Assembly: GCA_900754385.1 (NCBI GenBank)
Contig: CAAECP010000073.1
Span: forward strand, 1 to 16,464
Direction: 5' to 3'
DNA from: an uncultured Collinsella sp.
GTDB lineage: Bacteria > Actinomycetota > Coriobacteriia > Coriobacteriales > Coriobacteriaceae
Length of the DNA stretch: 16,464 nucleotides
This document shows positions 7,665-14,854 of this stretch, in pieces (positions within the stretch are counted from its first letter, which is position 1; each line of letters begins with the position of its first letter). Under the pieces are notes generated by a model that did not search any database, was not told the origin of the DNA, and saw only the letters and a list, made by a program, of their open reading frames with translations. The position numbers and the translations under genes were made by a program.

Positions 7665-7842
7665 CAACAGCATCCGTCAAGCTTTTGGCAAGGTTTTGGT
7701 CAGTTGAGCAGGGCTGTTGAAAACTCGACCCGCCGTTTGCCGACGACTACCGACCGCCCAGAGCGCCCTGCGCCCCTGAGAAAGCCCCGCGTCCTAGGCT
7801 CCATACCGTCGCCCCACCCAAAACGGAAAGGACGTGGGCACC

Positions 7843-8628
7843 ATGACCGAAGCCGCTGTTGAAACCTACGACACCACGACGAGAGGCGCCGCCTCGATGG
7901 CAGCCTATCGCGCCGTTCGCATCCTGCAACTATTAAGCGAAAACACCGGCGAGGACAAGGCCATGCTTTCCGATGAGTTGATCCGGCGCCTCGCCCATCC
8001 CGACGACCCCGCCCGCATGCCCATCTCGGCGGCGCGGCGCAGCATCTACACCGCCATCTCCGCGCTTCGCCATGCCGGATATGAGATTGAATACAAGCGC
8101 GGCGTGGGGTATCGGCTCTTGACCCGTCCACTCACCGACGAGGAGATCATCCGGCTTCACGGCATGGTCATGCGCAACCGCTCCACGCCTATCGCCATCC
8201 GCAAGAGCATGGCGCAGCACTTAGTTGCCATGGCGAGTGCCGACGTTCGCGGCTATCTCGATACACCCGAACCTGCTCCAAGCGCAGGCAGCAAGGCTAC
8301 CAAGGCAACACGCACGCCCATCAAGCGCATCGACACGTGCGAGCTCGTCGAGCAGGCCATCGACCACGGAACCACGGTGAGTTTTGATATTTCGAGCGTC
8401 ACGACGCGTGGCGAAACCGAAGCAGCACGGATGACACTCCGTCCCTTTGCCATCAGGCAGCGCGATGGCATCTCGTATCTGCTGGGAACGGTCTACGACG
8501 CCCGAGGCGCCGATGACACGTTGCGTACCGTAGAGATTGGCCGAATGAGAAACGTCACCACACGTCTCCTCGACGGCAAGAAGCTCTTCGCCGCCCTAGA
8601 CGAGGACGACGCCTCCTCCGCCGCATAA
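7843..8628 (+). CDS. WYL-domain-type transcriptional regulator
   Basis: A 261-residue DNA-binding protein. Residues 20-95 look like the winged HTH of the DeoR/WYL regulators: AAYRAVRILQLLSENTGEDK, then SAARRSIYTAISALRHAGYEIEY and the wing GVGYRLLTRPLTDEE. A low-complexity linker (142-162) precedes a WYL-like ligand domain (167-245) with the pattern LVEQAIDHGTTVSFDI, LRPFAIRQRDGISYLLG and VEIGRMRNV; the tripeptide itself reads SYL instead of WYL. Such proteins sense small ligands or nucleic acid signals, but the ligand here is unknown. ATG 7843 is preferred over GTG 7834 because AGGA ends ten bases before the ATG but only one base before the GTG. It follows a strong terminator and may control the downstream ABC importer, though only adjacency supports this. 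Confidence 0.78.
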   Translation: MTEAAVETYDTTTRGAASMAAYRAVRILQLLSENTGEDKAMLSDELIRRLAHPDDPARMPISAARRSIYTAISALRHAGYEIEYKRGVGYRLLTRPLTDEEIIRLHGMVMRNRSTPIAIRKSMAQHLVAMASADVRGYLDTPEPAPSAGSKATKATRTPIKRIDTCELVEQAIDHGTTVSFDISSVTTRGETEAARMTLRPFAIRQRDGISYLLGTVYDARGADDTLRTVEIGRMRNVTTRLLDGKKLFAALDEDDASSAA

Positions 8629-8697
8629 GACCCTCCGCCGCCCATTCGACTACCCGTACCGCCCATCCGATTCTGTATTAAAAAACCCGCCAGGCTG

Positions 8698-8728
8698 TTG
8701 TAAAAATGGACATCAGCGCTACTATAGT
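8698..8728 (+). promoter_or_regulatory. Candidate promoter of the ABC importer operon
   Basis: TTGTAA (8698-8703) and TATAGT (8723-8728) lie 19 bases apart; an alternative -10, TACTAT (8720-8725), gives a 16-base spacer. Transcription would start near 8735. Confidence 0.42.
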
Positions 8729-8734
8729 TCCACT

Positions 8735-8753
8735 TGCACTTTGTCCCAGTGCA
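8735..8753. promoter_or_regulatory. Inverted repeat at the importer transcription start, possible operator
   Basis: TGCACT (8735-8740) and AGTGCA (8748-8753) form a perfect inverted repeat around seven bases. Its position at the predicted start of transcription fits a repressor site. No family could be assigned. Confidence 0.35.
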
Positions 8754-8788
8754 GTGTTTCCAGCCATTTTTATACTGGGGGTAATGAT

Positions 8789-9769
8789 ATGAAGGACATC
8801 ACCATCAGCCGCAGGAGCCTTCTGGTCTCTGCTGGCCTGCTCGCGCTCGCTCCGCTCGCCGGATGCGGCGGCAACTCTGGCTCCGGCTCTGCTGCCGCCG
8901 GTTCCGACTACACCATCGGCGTTCTGCAGCTCACCGAGCACTCCGCACTCGATGCCGCCAACGACGGCTTTGTCAAGGCTATCAAGAAGAGCGGTCTCAA
9001 GGTCAAGATCGATCAGAAGAACGCCCAGAACGACCAGTCCACGTGTAAGTCCATTGCCGACAAGTTTGTGGGCGACAACGTCAACCTGATTTATGCCATC
9101 GCCACGCCCGCCGCGCAGGCTGCCGCCGGTGCCACGGCCGATATCCCCATCGTGGGCTGCGCCATCACCGACTACGCCGCCTCCGGCCTGGTCCAGGACA
9201 ACGACAAGCCCGGCACCAACGTCACGGGCGCTTCCGACCTCACCCCGGTCGCCGAGCAGCTCGAGATGATGCAGAAGGTCCTGCCCGACGTTAAAAAGGT
9301 CGGCCTGCTCTACTGCACCGCCGAGTCCAACTCCGACGTCCAGATCAAGGCCGCCAAGAAGGAGCTCGACAAGCTGGGCCTCGAGTACACTGACTTCACC
9401 GTCTCGAGCTCCAACGAGATTCAGTCCGTCGTCGAGTCTGCCGTGGGCAAGGTCGACGCGCTGTACTCCCCCACCGACAACACCATCGCCGCGGGTGCCT
9501 CGCAGGTCGGCCAGATCTGCAAGGAAAACAAGCTTCCCTTCGTGACTGGCGAGGAGGGTATGTGCATGGCCGGCGGCCTGTTTACCCTCTCCATCAACTA
9601 TGAGGACCTGGGCTACGCCGCGGGCGAGATGGCCGTTAAGATCCTGAAGGGCGAGGCCAAGCCCGAGGATATGCCGATCAAGCACCTCTCGAGCAAGGAC
9701 CTGGTCGTCGTCAAGAACGACGAAATGGCCGAGGCCCTGGGCATCGACCTTTCCGCCCTGGACGCGTAA
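8789..9769 (+). CDS. ABC importer substrate-binding lipoprotein, TrpX/ABC_sub_bind type
   Basis: A 326-residue lipoprotein that captures the substrate outside the membrane and delivers it to the permease encoded next. The N-terminus has SRRSLL followed by a hydrophobic stretch and the lipobox LAGC with Cys26; the paired arginines leave open export by the Tat route. A Gly/Ser/Ala-rich spacer leads to the mature domain, which begins YTIGVLQLTEHSALDAANDG, the usual opening of the ABC_sub_bind family (PF04392), whose studied members include the tryptophan-binding TrpX of streptococci. The ligand is not proven; aromatic amino acids are only the best-known case. ATG 8789 is chosen because GGGGG lies seven bases before it and the signal peptide starts there; the frame extends upstream to a TTG without support. 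Confidence 0.88.
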   Translation: MKDITISRRSLLVSAGLLALAPLAGCGGNSGSGSAAAGSDYTIGVLQLTEHSALDAANDGFVKAIKKSGLKVKIDQKNAQNDQSTCKSIADKFVGDNVNLIYAIATPAAQAAAGATADIPIVGCAITDYAASGLVQDNDKPGTNVTGASDLTPVAEQLEMMQKVLPDVKKVGLLYCTAESNSDVQIKAAKKELDKLGLEYTDFTVSSSNEIQSVVESAVGKVDALYSPTDNTIAAGASQVGQICKENKLPFVTGEEGMCMAGGLFTLSINYEDLGYAAGEMAVKILKGEAKPEDMPIKHLSSKDLVVVKNDEMAEALGIDLSALDA

Positions 9770-9839
9770 TGCCATACGCGGCATGCGTCTAGAGCCCGTA
9801 CTCGCGCTTTAGCCGCGTTATTCAATATCTGAGCCACAG

Positions 9840-9868
9840 GGGCGGGCGCTGTAGACCGGCGTCCGCCC
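9840..9868 (+). terminator. Intercistronic hairpin between binding protein and permease genes
   Basis: GGGCGGGCGC (9840-9849) pairs with GCGTCCGCCC (9859-9868) with one mismatch, followed by TGCTTGTTT. The T-run is poor, so it may be a partial terminator or an mRNA-stabilising end, which would give more binding protein than permease and ATPase. Confidence 0.5.
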
Positions 9869-9972
9869 TGCTTGTTTCAGGTAAAACAAAACGTCTGTCC
9901 GTAACTCTTCTATGCATTGTTACCGCTATTATGGAAAATCACGTGTCCACCCTATTCTAGGAGGTATGAAGC

Positions 9973-10896
9973 ATGCTCATTGCATTGCAGGGCGCCGTTT
10001 CGCAGGGCGTCCTCTGGGGCATTATGGTGCTTGGCGTGTTTATCACGTTCCGCCTGCTCGACATTCCCGATATGACCTGCGACGGCAGCTTTGCCCTCGG
10101 CGGCTGCGTCTGCGCTGTGCTCATCGTCAATAACAACGTCGACCCGCTGCTCGCCGTGCTGGCCGGTATGTGCGCCGGCGCCATCGCGGGTGCCGTCACG
10201 GGCATTTTGACCACCGTCTTCGAGATTCCCGCGATCCTCGCCGGAATCCTCACCCAGATCAGCCTGTGGTCCATCAACCTGCGCATCATGGGCAAGTCCA
10301 ATACGCCCATTCTTGCCAAGGGCACCGTGTTCTCGGCCGTCAGCAATATGACCGGTCTGCCGCAGTCCACCGTTGCCATCATCTTGGGCATCCTGCTCGC
10401 CGTGGCTATCGTTGCCATCCTGTATTGGTTCTTTGGCACCGAGATCGGCTCGGCACTGCGAGCCACCGGCAACAACGAGTACATGATCCGCGCTCTGGGC
10501 GTCAACACCAACTCCACCAAGATGATCGCCCTCGTGCTCTCCAACGCCCTCATCGGCCTTTCGGGCGCGCTCATCTGCCAGAGCCAAAAGTATGCCGACA
10601 TTGGTATGGGCACCGGTGCCATCGTTATCGGTCTTGCCGCCATTGTTATCGGCGAGGTGCTCGGCCGTCTGCTGCCCGGCGGCCTCACGCAGTTTAGCGT
10701 CCGTCTTGCCTCCGCCGTCTTTGGCTCCGTGGTGTACTTCCTTATCCGCGCCATCGTGCTGCAGTTGGGCATGGACGCCAACGACATGAAGCTGCTCTCC
10801 GCCGTGATTGTCGCTGTGGCCCTGTGCGTGCCCGTGGTTTGGGAGCGCTATAAGCTCCGCAGCTCCTACACGAAGGGGGATGAGGCAGATGCTTAA
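9973..10896 (+). CDS. ABC importer permease, TrpY/COG4120 type
   Basis: A 307-residue integral membrane protein with about eight to nine hydrophobic segments. It has the features of the permease partnered with ABC_sub_bind proteins, related in fold to the branched-chain amino acid and sugar permeases: GVFITFRLLDIPDMTCDGSF near the N-terminus (the D-x-T-x-D-G-S-F pattern is typical), the cytoplasmic coupling region GSALRATGNNEYMIRALGVN (the EAA-like loop), and a late GEVLGRLLPGG. ATG 9973 has AGGAGG eight bases upstream. The reading frame ends at TAA 10894-10896, eight bases inside the next gene, so the two are translationally coupled. Confidence 0.88.
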   Translation: MLIALQGAVSQGVLWGIMVLGVFITFRLLDIPDMTCDGSFALGGCVCAVLIVNNNVDPLLAVLAGMCAGAIAGAVTGILTTVFEIPAILAGILTQISLWSINLRIMGKSNTPILAKGTVFSAVSNMTGLPQSTVAIILGILLAVAIVAILYWFFGTEIGSALRATGNNEYMIRALGVNTNSTKMIALVLSNALIGLSGALICQSQKYADIGMGTGAIVIGLAAIVIGEVLGRLLPGGLTQFSVRLASAVFGSVVYFLIRAIVLQLGMDANDMKLLSAVIVAVALCVPVVWERYKLRSSYTKGDEADA

Positions 10897-11683
10897 GCTC
10901 TCGCACGTCAAGAAGACCTTTAACAAGGGCACCGTCACCGAGAAGCGCGCGCTCACCGGCGTCGACCTCACCCTGAATGACGGCGACTTTGTAACCGTGA
11001 TCGGCGGCAACGGCGCCGGCAAGTCCACGCTGCTCAACATGATCGCCGGCGTGTACCCGCTCGATTCGGGCGTTATTGAGCTCGACGGCACCGACATCTC
11101 GCGCCTGAGCGAGTCGCAGCGCGCCAAGTACCTGGGCCGCGTGTTTCAGGACCCCATGCGCGGTACCGCTGCCGACATGCAGATTGCCGAGAACTTGGCC
11201 CTCGCCAAGCGTCGCGGCCAGCGTCGCGGCCTTTCGTGGGGCGTCACCAAGGCCGAGAAAGATGAGTACGTCGAGCTGCTCAAGCGCCTGGACCTTGGTC
11301 TGGACACGCGTCTCAACGCCAAGGTCGGCCTGCTCTCGGGTGGCCAGCGCCAGGCACTCACCCTGCTGATGGCCACGCTCACCAGGCCGCGCCTGCTGCT
11401 GCTCGACGAGCACACCGCGGCCCTCGACCCCAAGACGGCCTCTAAGGTGCTTAACCTGACCGAGGAGATCGTCGACGAGAACCACCTGACCACGCTCATG
11501 GTCACGCATAACATGAATGACGCCATCCGTCTGGGCAACCGTCTGATCATGATGCACGAAGGCCACGTGATCTACGACGTGGCGGGCGATGAGAAGAAGT
11601 CGCTCACCGTAGCCGACCTGCTGCAGAAGTTCGAGGAGGTCTCGGGCGGCGAGCTCGCCAACGACCGCATGCTGCTGAGCTAA
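10889..11683 (+). CDS. ABC importer ATP-binding protein, TrpZ/COG1101 type
   Basis: A 264-residue ATPase that powers the importer from the cytoplasmic side. All nucleotide-binding motifs are intact: Walker A GGNGAGKST (39-47), Q-loop Gln87 in FQDP, signature LSGGQ (149-153), Walker B LLLLDE (169-174) and switch His207 in VTHN. The DEHTAALDPKTA segment after Walker B is typical of this subfamily. The start ATG 10889 overlaps the permease stop by eight bases and has AAGGGGGA ending eight bases upstream. A longer frame open to 10808 lies within the permease gene and is not used. It completes the three-gene importer and is followed by two terminators. Confidence 0.92.
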   Translation: MLKLSHVKKTFNKGTVTEKRALTGVDLTLNDGDFVTVIGGNGAGKSTLLNMIAGVYPLDSGVIELDGTDISRLSESQRAKYLGRVFQDPMRGTAADMQIAENLALAKRRGQRRGLSWGVTKAEKDEYVELLKRLDLGLDTRLNAKVGLLSGGQRQALTLLMATLTRPRLLLLDEHTAALDPKTASKVLNLTEEIVDENHLTTLMVTHNMNDAIRLGNRLIMMHEGHVIYDVAGDEKKSLTVADLLQKFEEVSGGELANDRMLLS

Positions 11684-11723
11684 AACCTGCCAAAAAGGGA
11701 CAGGTTTATTTTGGCAGGTTTTA
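11683..11723 (+). terminator. Intrinsic terminator after the ABC operon
   Basis: Perfect 13-base arms AAACCTGCCAAAA (11683-11695) and TTTTGGCAGGTTT (11709-11721), starting at the stop codon of the ATPase gene. The loop region holds GGGACAGG (11697-11704). GCCAAAAAGGGACAGG here is identical to 14767-14782 in another terminator. Confidence 0.88.
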
Positions 11724-11737
11724 TCTGCGCAAACGTC

Positions 11738-11777
11738 AAAACCGCCGCTAAGGGACAGACGCCCTTGCGGCGGTTTT
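11738..11777 (+). terminator. Second intrinsic terminator downstream of the ABC operon
   Basis: AAAACCGCCGC (11738-11748) pairs perfectly with GCGGCGGTTTT (11767-11777). After a single unpaired base an inner AAGGG/CCCTT pairing (11750-11754 with 11762-11766) extends the stem, and the apex contains GGGACAG (11752-11758). Two terminators in tandem isolate the operon from the nucleotidase gene. Confidence 0.85.
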
Positions 11778-11841
11778 CGCATATTATGTCGATAATCCGA
11801 TATTCAACCAGACATTCTGGCTAAGGACTAAGGAAACTGCC

Positions 11842-13716
11842 ATGAGAAGACTCCCCCGCCTTGCGTTAGCCGCCGCGTTGTTTGCCGGCGCGCTCGCAGG
11901 CATCCCAAGCCTCGCTTTCGCGGGGAACCTGCCCGCCGCTATTGACGGCTCTGTGACCGTCATGCACACCAACGATATCCACGGCAGCTACAAGTACAGC
12001 TACAACGCAAGCAAGGGCACCGGCACTGTGGGCTTTGACGGACTGGCGGTTCTCTATAGCGCCCAAAGCAGCGCCCCCGATCTTTTGCTCGATGCGGGCG
12101 ATACCTTCCACGGGCAGTCCTTTGCCACCATGAGCGAGGGCAAGAGCATCGCCGAGCTCATGGACACCTTCTACGCCGACGGCTACGACGCGACCACGCC
12201 AGGCAACCACGACTGGAGCTACGGCGCGGACAAACTCCGCACCATGACCGGCTACAGCACCACCGGCACGCCCTTCGCCATGCTCTGCGCGAACGCAAAG
12301 TCTACGAGCGGCGTATGGAGCTCGAGCATCACGAAGACGCTCGATCGCACCTGGGAGGATAGCGAGGATCACTCCACATTCGACTACAAAATCAAGGTCG
12401 GCGTCGTGGGTGCCATGGATGAGTCGCTGGAATCCTCGCTGCGCGCGGACCTGGTCGCGGGTACGTCGTTCTCGAGTGCCGCGAACGCCATCAATGCCGA
12501 GGCAGAGCAGCTGCGCAAGGAGGGCTGCGATGTTGTTGTGTGTATCGCGCACACGCTCGACGCCAAGACCTTTGCCACGCGACTCCGTGGCGTCGATGCC
12601 CTTATCGCAGGCCACGAGCACATCAACCTTAACGAGAAGGTGACGGGAGCCGACGGCAAGACAATCCACGTTGTCGAGGCGGGCAGTGCCTTTGCCGAGG
12701 TGGGACTGCTTTCCATTCCGTACAAATACGACACAAATGGCACCGAGACGACCGACGATGACACGGTCACGGTCCCTGCAGACGGCAGCGACGAGAAACT
12801 CTACACCGCCAAGAACGTCAACGACCTTTTGGCAGACCCCGACAAGGGCTCCGACTACCAAAGCCGCCTTGAAGCCGTCCGCAACAAGATCAAGCCGCTC
12901 GACGAGGACTTTGAAAACGAATCGAACAAGGTGCTCGGCACATCCACCACCAACTATTTCTACGGCGAGGACGCCGCAGGCACGCATGGTTGGGAAATGG
13001 TGCGCACCACCGATTTCCGTCCCAGCAAGGAGGGCGACACCACCAAGGCCCAGACCATCGGCCACGTGATTTGCAGCTCCTATCTTGACCTGACGGGCGC
13101 GGACCTCGCTATCGAAAACGCTGGCGGCATCCGCGGCGGCATCGCGGCGGGCAACGTGACCGCCGGCAACGTCATCGCCATCTCGCCCTACGGCAACACC
13201 GTGGAGACCTGGACCATGACCGGCGCGGACTTCCTCGCAGCGCTCGAGCACTCGCTACAAATCAGCGACGATTGCAACGACAGCTACGAGCTTCAGCAGG
13301 CTTATGTGGCGGCCGGTCACACCGAGCAGGAGGCACAAGACACGTACAAGTGGCGCGACGACTCCGGCAGTGTCCTTTCCTTCGGCGGCATCAACGTGAC
13401 AATCGATTGGACGCAGCCCGAGGGCAAGCGCATTGTGAGTGCCACACTCACCAAAGACGGCAGCACGCTCGACCCCGCCAAGACCTATACCGTCGCCACC
13501 AACAACTACATCATCACCAACACGACCGACTTCCCCACCTTCGCAAACGCCACCAAGCACACCGAGTGGGGTACCTGCGAGTCAGCGCTAAGGGCGTTGA
13601 TCGGGCAGAACAGCTGGGAGAGCAAGATGGCCTCGCTCGCGGGCACCATCAGCTTTGGCTCCGCTGCCGTGGACCCCACGCCCACACCGGCCCCGACGCC
13701 TAAGCCCTCGCCTTAG
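11842..13716 (+). CDS. Secreted 5'-nucleotidase/2',3'-cyclic phosphodiesterase family protein, anchor lost at amber codon
   Basis: A 624-residue exported hydrolase of the UshA/5'-nucleotidase family, which removes phosphate from extracellular nucleotides. A signal peptide covers about residues 1-27 (cleavage near LAFA/GN). The metallophosphatase domain shows HTNDIHGS (D45, H47), DAGDTFHG (D87), TPGNHDW (121-124), an AHT motif and IAGHEHIN. The C-terminal nucleotidase domain has ENAGGIRGGI, ISPYGNTVETW and NNYIIT. After the catalytic domains comes a Thr/Pro linker, PTPTPAPTPKPSP, then TAG at 13714-13716. The same frame continues for 49 codons that encode a complete wall-sorting signal, so the protein as read here would be released rather than anchored. 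ATG 11842 has AAGGA upstream. It is a single gene between terminators. Confidence 0.9.
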   Translation: MRRLPRLALAAALFAGALAGIPSLAFAGNLPAAIDGSVTVMHTNDIHGSYKYSYNASKGTGTVGFDGLAVLYSAQSSAPDLLLDAGDTFHGQSFATMSEGKSIAELMDTFYADGYDATTPGNHDWSYGADKLRTMTGYSTTGTPFAMLCANAKSTSGVWSSSITKTLDRTWEDSEDHSTFDYKIKVGVVGAMDESLESSLRADLVAGTSFSSAANAINAEAEQLRKEGCDVVVCIAHTLDAKTFATRLRGVDALIAGHEHINLNEKVTGADGKTIHVVEAGSAFAEVGLLSIPYKYDTNGTETTDDDTVTVPADGSDEKLYTAKNVNDLLADPDKGSDYQSRLEAVRNKIKPLDEDFENESNKVLGTSTTNYFYGEDAAGTHGWEMVRTTDFRPSKEGDTTKAQTIGHVICSSYLDLTGADLAIENAGGIRGGIAAGNVTAGNVIAISPYGNTVETWTMTGADFLAALEHSLQISDDCNDSYELQQAYVAAGHTEQEAQDTYKWRDDSGSVLSFGGINVTIDWTQPEGKRIVSATLTKDGSTLDPAKTYTVATNNYIITNTTDFPTFANATKHTEWGTCESALRALIGQNSWESKMASLAGTISFGSAAVDPTPTPAPTPKPSP

Positions 13717-13866
13717 ACGGACACGACGACCACGAAGGTCATCACCAAGAAGACGACCGGTAAGCTCGCCGCAACGGGAGACCGCACGCTGGCAGTAGTT
13801 GGCGCGTGCCTTATCGGCGGCATCATCGTCATCATTCTCGGCATTATCTGGAAGCGTCGACGCTAA
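13717..13866 (+). pseudogene. Severed LAxTG cell-wall sorting signal of the 5'-nucleotidase
   Basis: In frame with the nucleotidase and directly after its TAG lie 49 codons and a TAA. They encode a Thr/Lys-rich linker (TDTTTTKVITKKTTGK), the sortase motif LAATG followed by D (LAATG at 13765-13779), a hydrophobic span of about 20 residues (LAVVGACLIGGIIVIILGIIW) given here in part, and the basic tail KRRR. This is the exact order of an LPxTG-type anchor; LAxTG is the form cut by class E sortases of actinobacteria. The intact order and lack of other damage show that the codon at 13714 was recently a sense codon, or that it is read through. Confidence 0.85.
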
Positions 13867-13919
13867 GCTACACCGCCGGGCCTTGCAGCCCCACCGCGTA
13901 AACCTTATATCGAGCACAG

Positions 13920-13952
13920 AAGCCCGTCCGAATTTGATCGGACGGGCTTCTT
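13920..13952 (+). terminator. Intrinsic terminator after the nucleotidase gene
   Basis: Arms AAGCCCGTCCGA (13920-13931) and TCGGACGGGCTT (13938-13949) are perfectly complementary with a six-base loop, followed by CTTGG. It lies 54 bases past the TAA of the anchor segment, so the transcript covers the anchor region as well. Confidence 0.8.
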
Positions 13953-13995
13953 GGTGGGTATCATGGTTGGACGATCATTAGGAGGTTTTCCCTAC

Positions 13996-14763
13996 ATGGA
14001 ATTGTTTGAGCCGATTCTTCATTTCTTTGAGCAACGGTGGGTCCACAACATCATCTGGGCCGTCATCTTGGCGATAGGCACCGCCGTCGCCGCCAAGGTC
14101 GTATCCAAGACCCTGAACCATCTGCTTAACCGAGACGATAACCCGCTACCGGCATCGAGTATCTTCATCAACATCGCGCGCGCCGTCATCTGGATGATCG
14201 GCGGCAGCTTTATCCTCGACAACTGTTTTGGCATTAATGCAAACGCCCTCGTCGCCGCTCTTGGCGTCGGCGGCATCGCCATCTCCCTGGGTTTCCAGGA
14301 CACGCTCTCAAACCTTATCGGCGGCATGCAAGTGACCTTTATGGGCATCATCAAGCCCGGCGACAATATCGAGGTCGGCGGTGTGTCGGGCGTGGTCCAA
14401 GACATCACTTGGCGCCATACAACGATTGAGGATGCCTGTGGACAGACCATCATTGTGCCCAACTCCAACATCTCCAAGAACACGCTCGTGCATTTGATGC
14501 CCTTTGGACGCGTGGCCGTGCCCGTTGCCGTAAAGGACACGTCTAAGTGGGCTTCCCTTGACGCGCTGGCAGACGAGCTCACGAGCGCAACCAAAACGGC
14601 CGTCTCGCCCATCTCGGGCTTTGACAAAGAGCCCTACGTGCTCTTTAGCGAAATCGGCGACTTTGGCATCAAAGGAAAGATCATCTTTATCGTCAGCGAC
14701 GACAGCACTACTTTCACGGCAGCCGACGCCTGCATCCGCGCCATCGCCCCCATCATCGCCTAA
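13996..14763 (+). CDS. MscS-family mechanosensitive channel
   Basis: A 255-residue small-conductance mechanosensitive channel of the cytoplasmic membrane, which opens under hypo-osmotic stress to release solutes. Three membrane segments are visible: about residues 17-38, 56-76 and 82-115, the last being the glycine/alanine-rich pore helix ANALVAALGVGGIAISLGFQ that continues into DTLSNLIGG. The MscS beta domain follows: PGDNIEVGGVSGVVQDITWRHTTIE and then the PNSNI motif (155-159). The C-terminal alpha/beta domain fills the remainder. The length is close to the 286 residues of E. coli MscS, with a shorter tail. ATG 13996 is preferred to starts near 13951 because AGGAGG lies ten bases before it and the upstream residues overlap the preceding terminator. 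It has its own terminator downstream. Confidence 0.92.
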   Translation: MELFEPILHFFEQRWVHNIIWAVILAIGTAVAAKVVSKTLNHLLNRDDNPLPASSIFINIARAVIWMIGGSFILDNCFGINANALVAALGVGGIAISLGFQDTLSNLIGGMQVTFMGIIKPGDNIEVGGVSGVVQDITWRHTTIEDACGQTIIVPNSNISKNTLVHLMPFGRVAVPVAVKDTSKWASLDALADELTSATKTAVSPISGFDKEPYVLFSEIGDFGIKGKIIFIVSDDSTTFTAADACIRAIAPIIA

Positions 14764-14764
14764 C

Positions 14765-14800
14765 CCGCCAAAAAGGGACAGGCACCTTTTTGGTGGTTTT
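14765..14800 (+). terminator. Intrinsic terminator after the mscS-like gene
   Basis: CCGCCAAAAAGG (14765-14776) pairs with CCTTTTTGGTGG (14785-14796), one pair being G-U, and TTTT follows. The loop carries GGGACAGGCA (14775-14784), also found at 4020-4029. Confidence 0.85.
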
Positions 14801-14854
14801 CATTCGTGGTACCATGGTTTATGTAGTTGTTTAAACGACTAAGGGAGCAACATC

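Noticed and set aside
8741..8788. TTG start giving a 342-residue binding lipoprotein
   Set aside because: It would place extra residues before the signal peptide and lies in the inverted repeat; ATG 8789 has a ribosome site.
11808..11820. CCAGA-N3-TCTGG inverted repeat upstream of the nucleotidase gene
   Set aside because: Short and isolated, with no convincing promoter geometry around it; could be chance.
11866..13251. 461-codon open frame antisense to the nucleotidase gene; similar long frames lie opposite the ABC importer genes
   Set aside because: Produced by codon bias of the real genes, which have clear domains and ribosome sites on the plus strand.
204..13716. Genome-wide recoding of TAG as a sense codon
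   Set aside because: crr, feoB and the sotB-like gene all end in TAG at the expected family length, with hairpins just downstream, so TAG works as a stop here.
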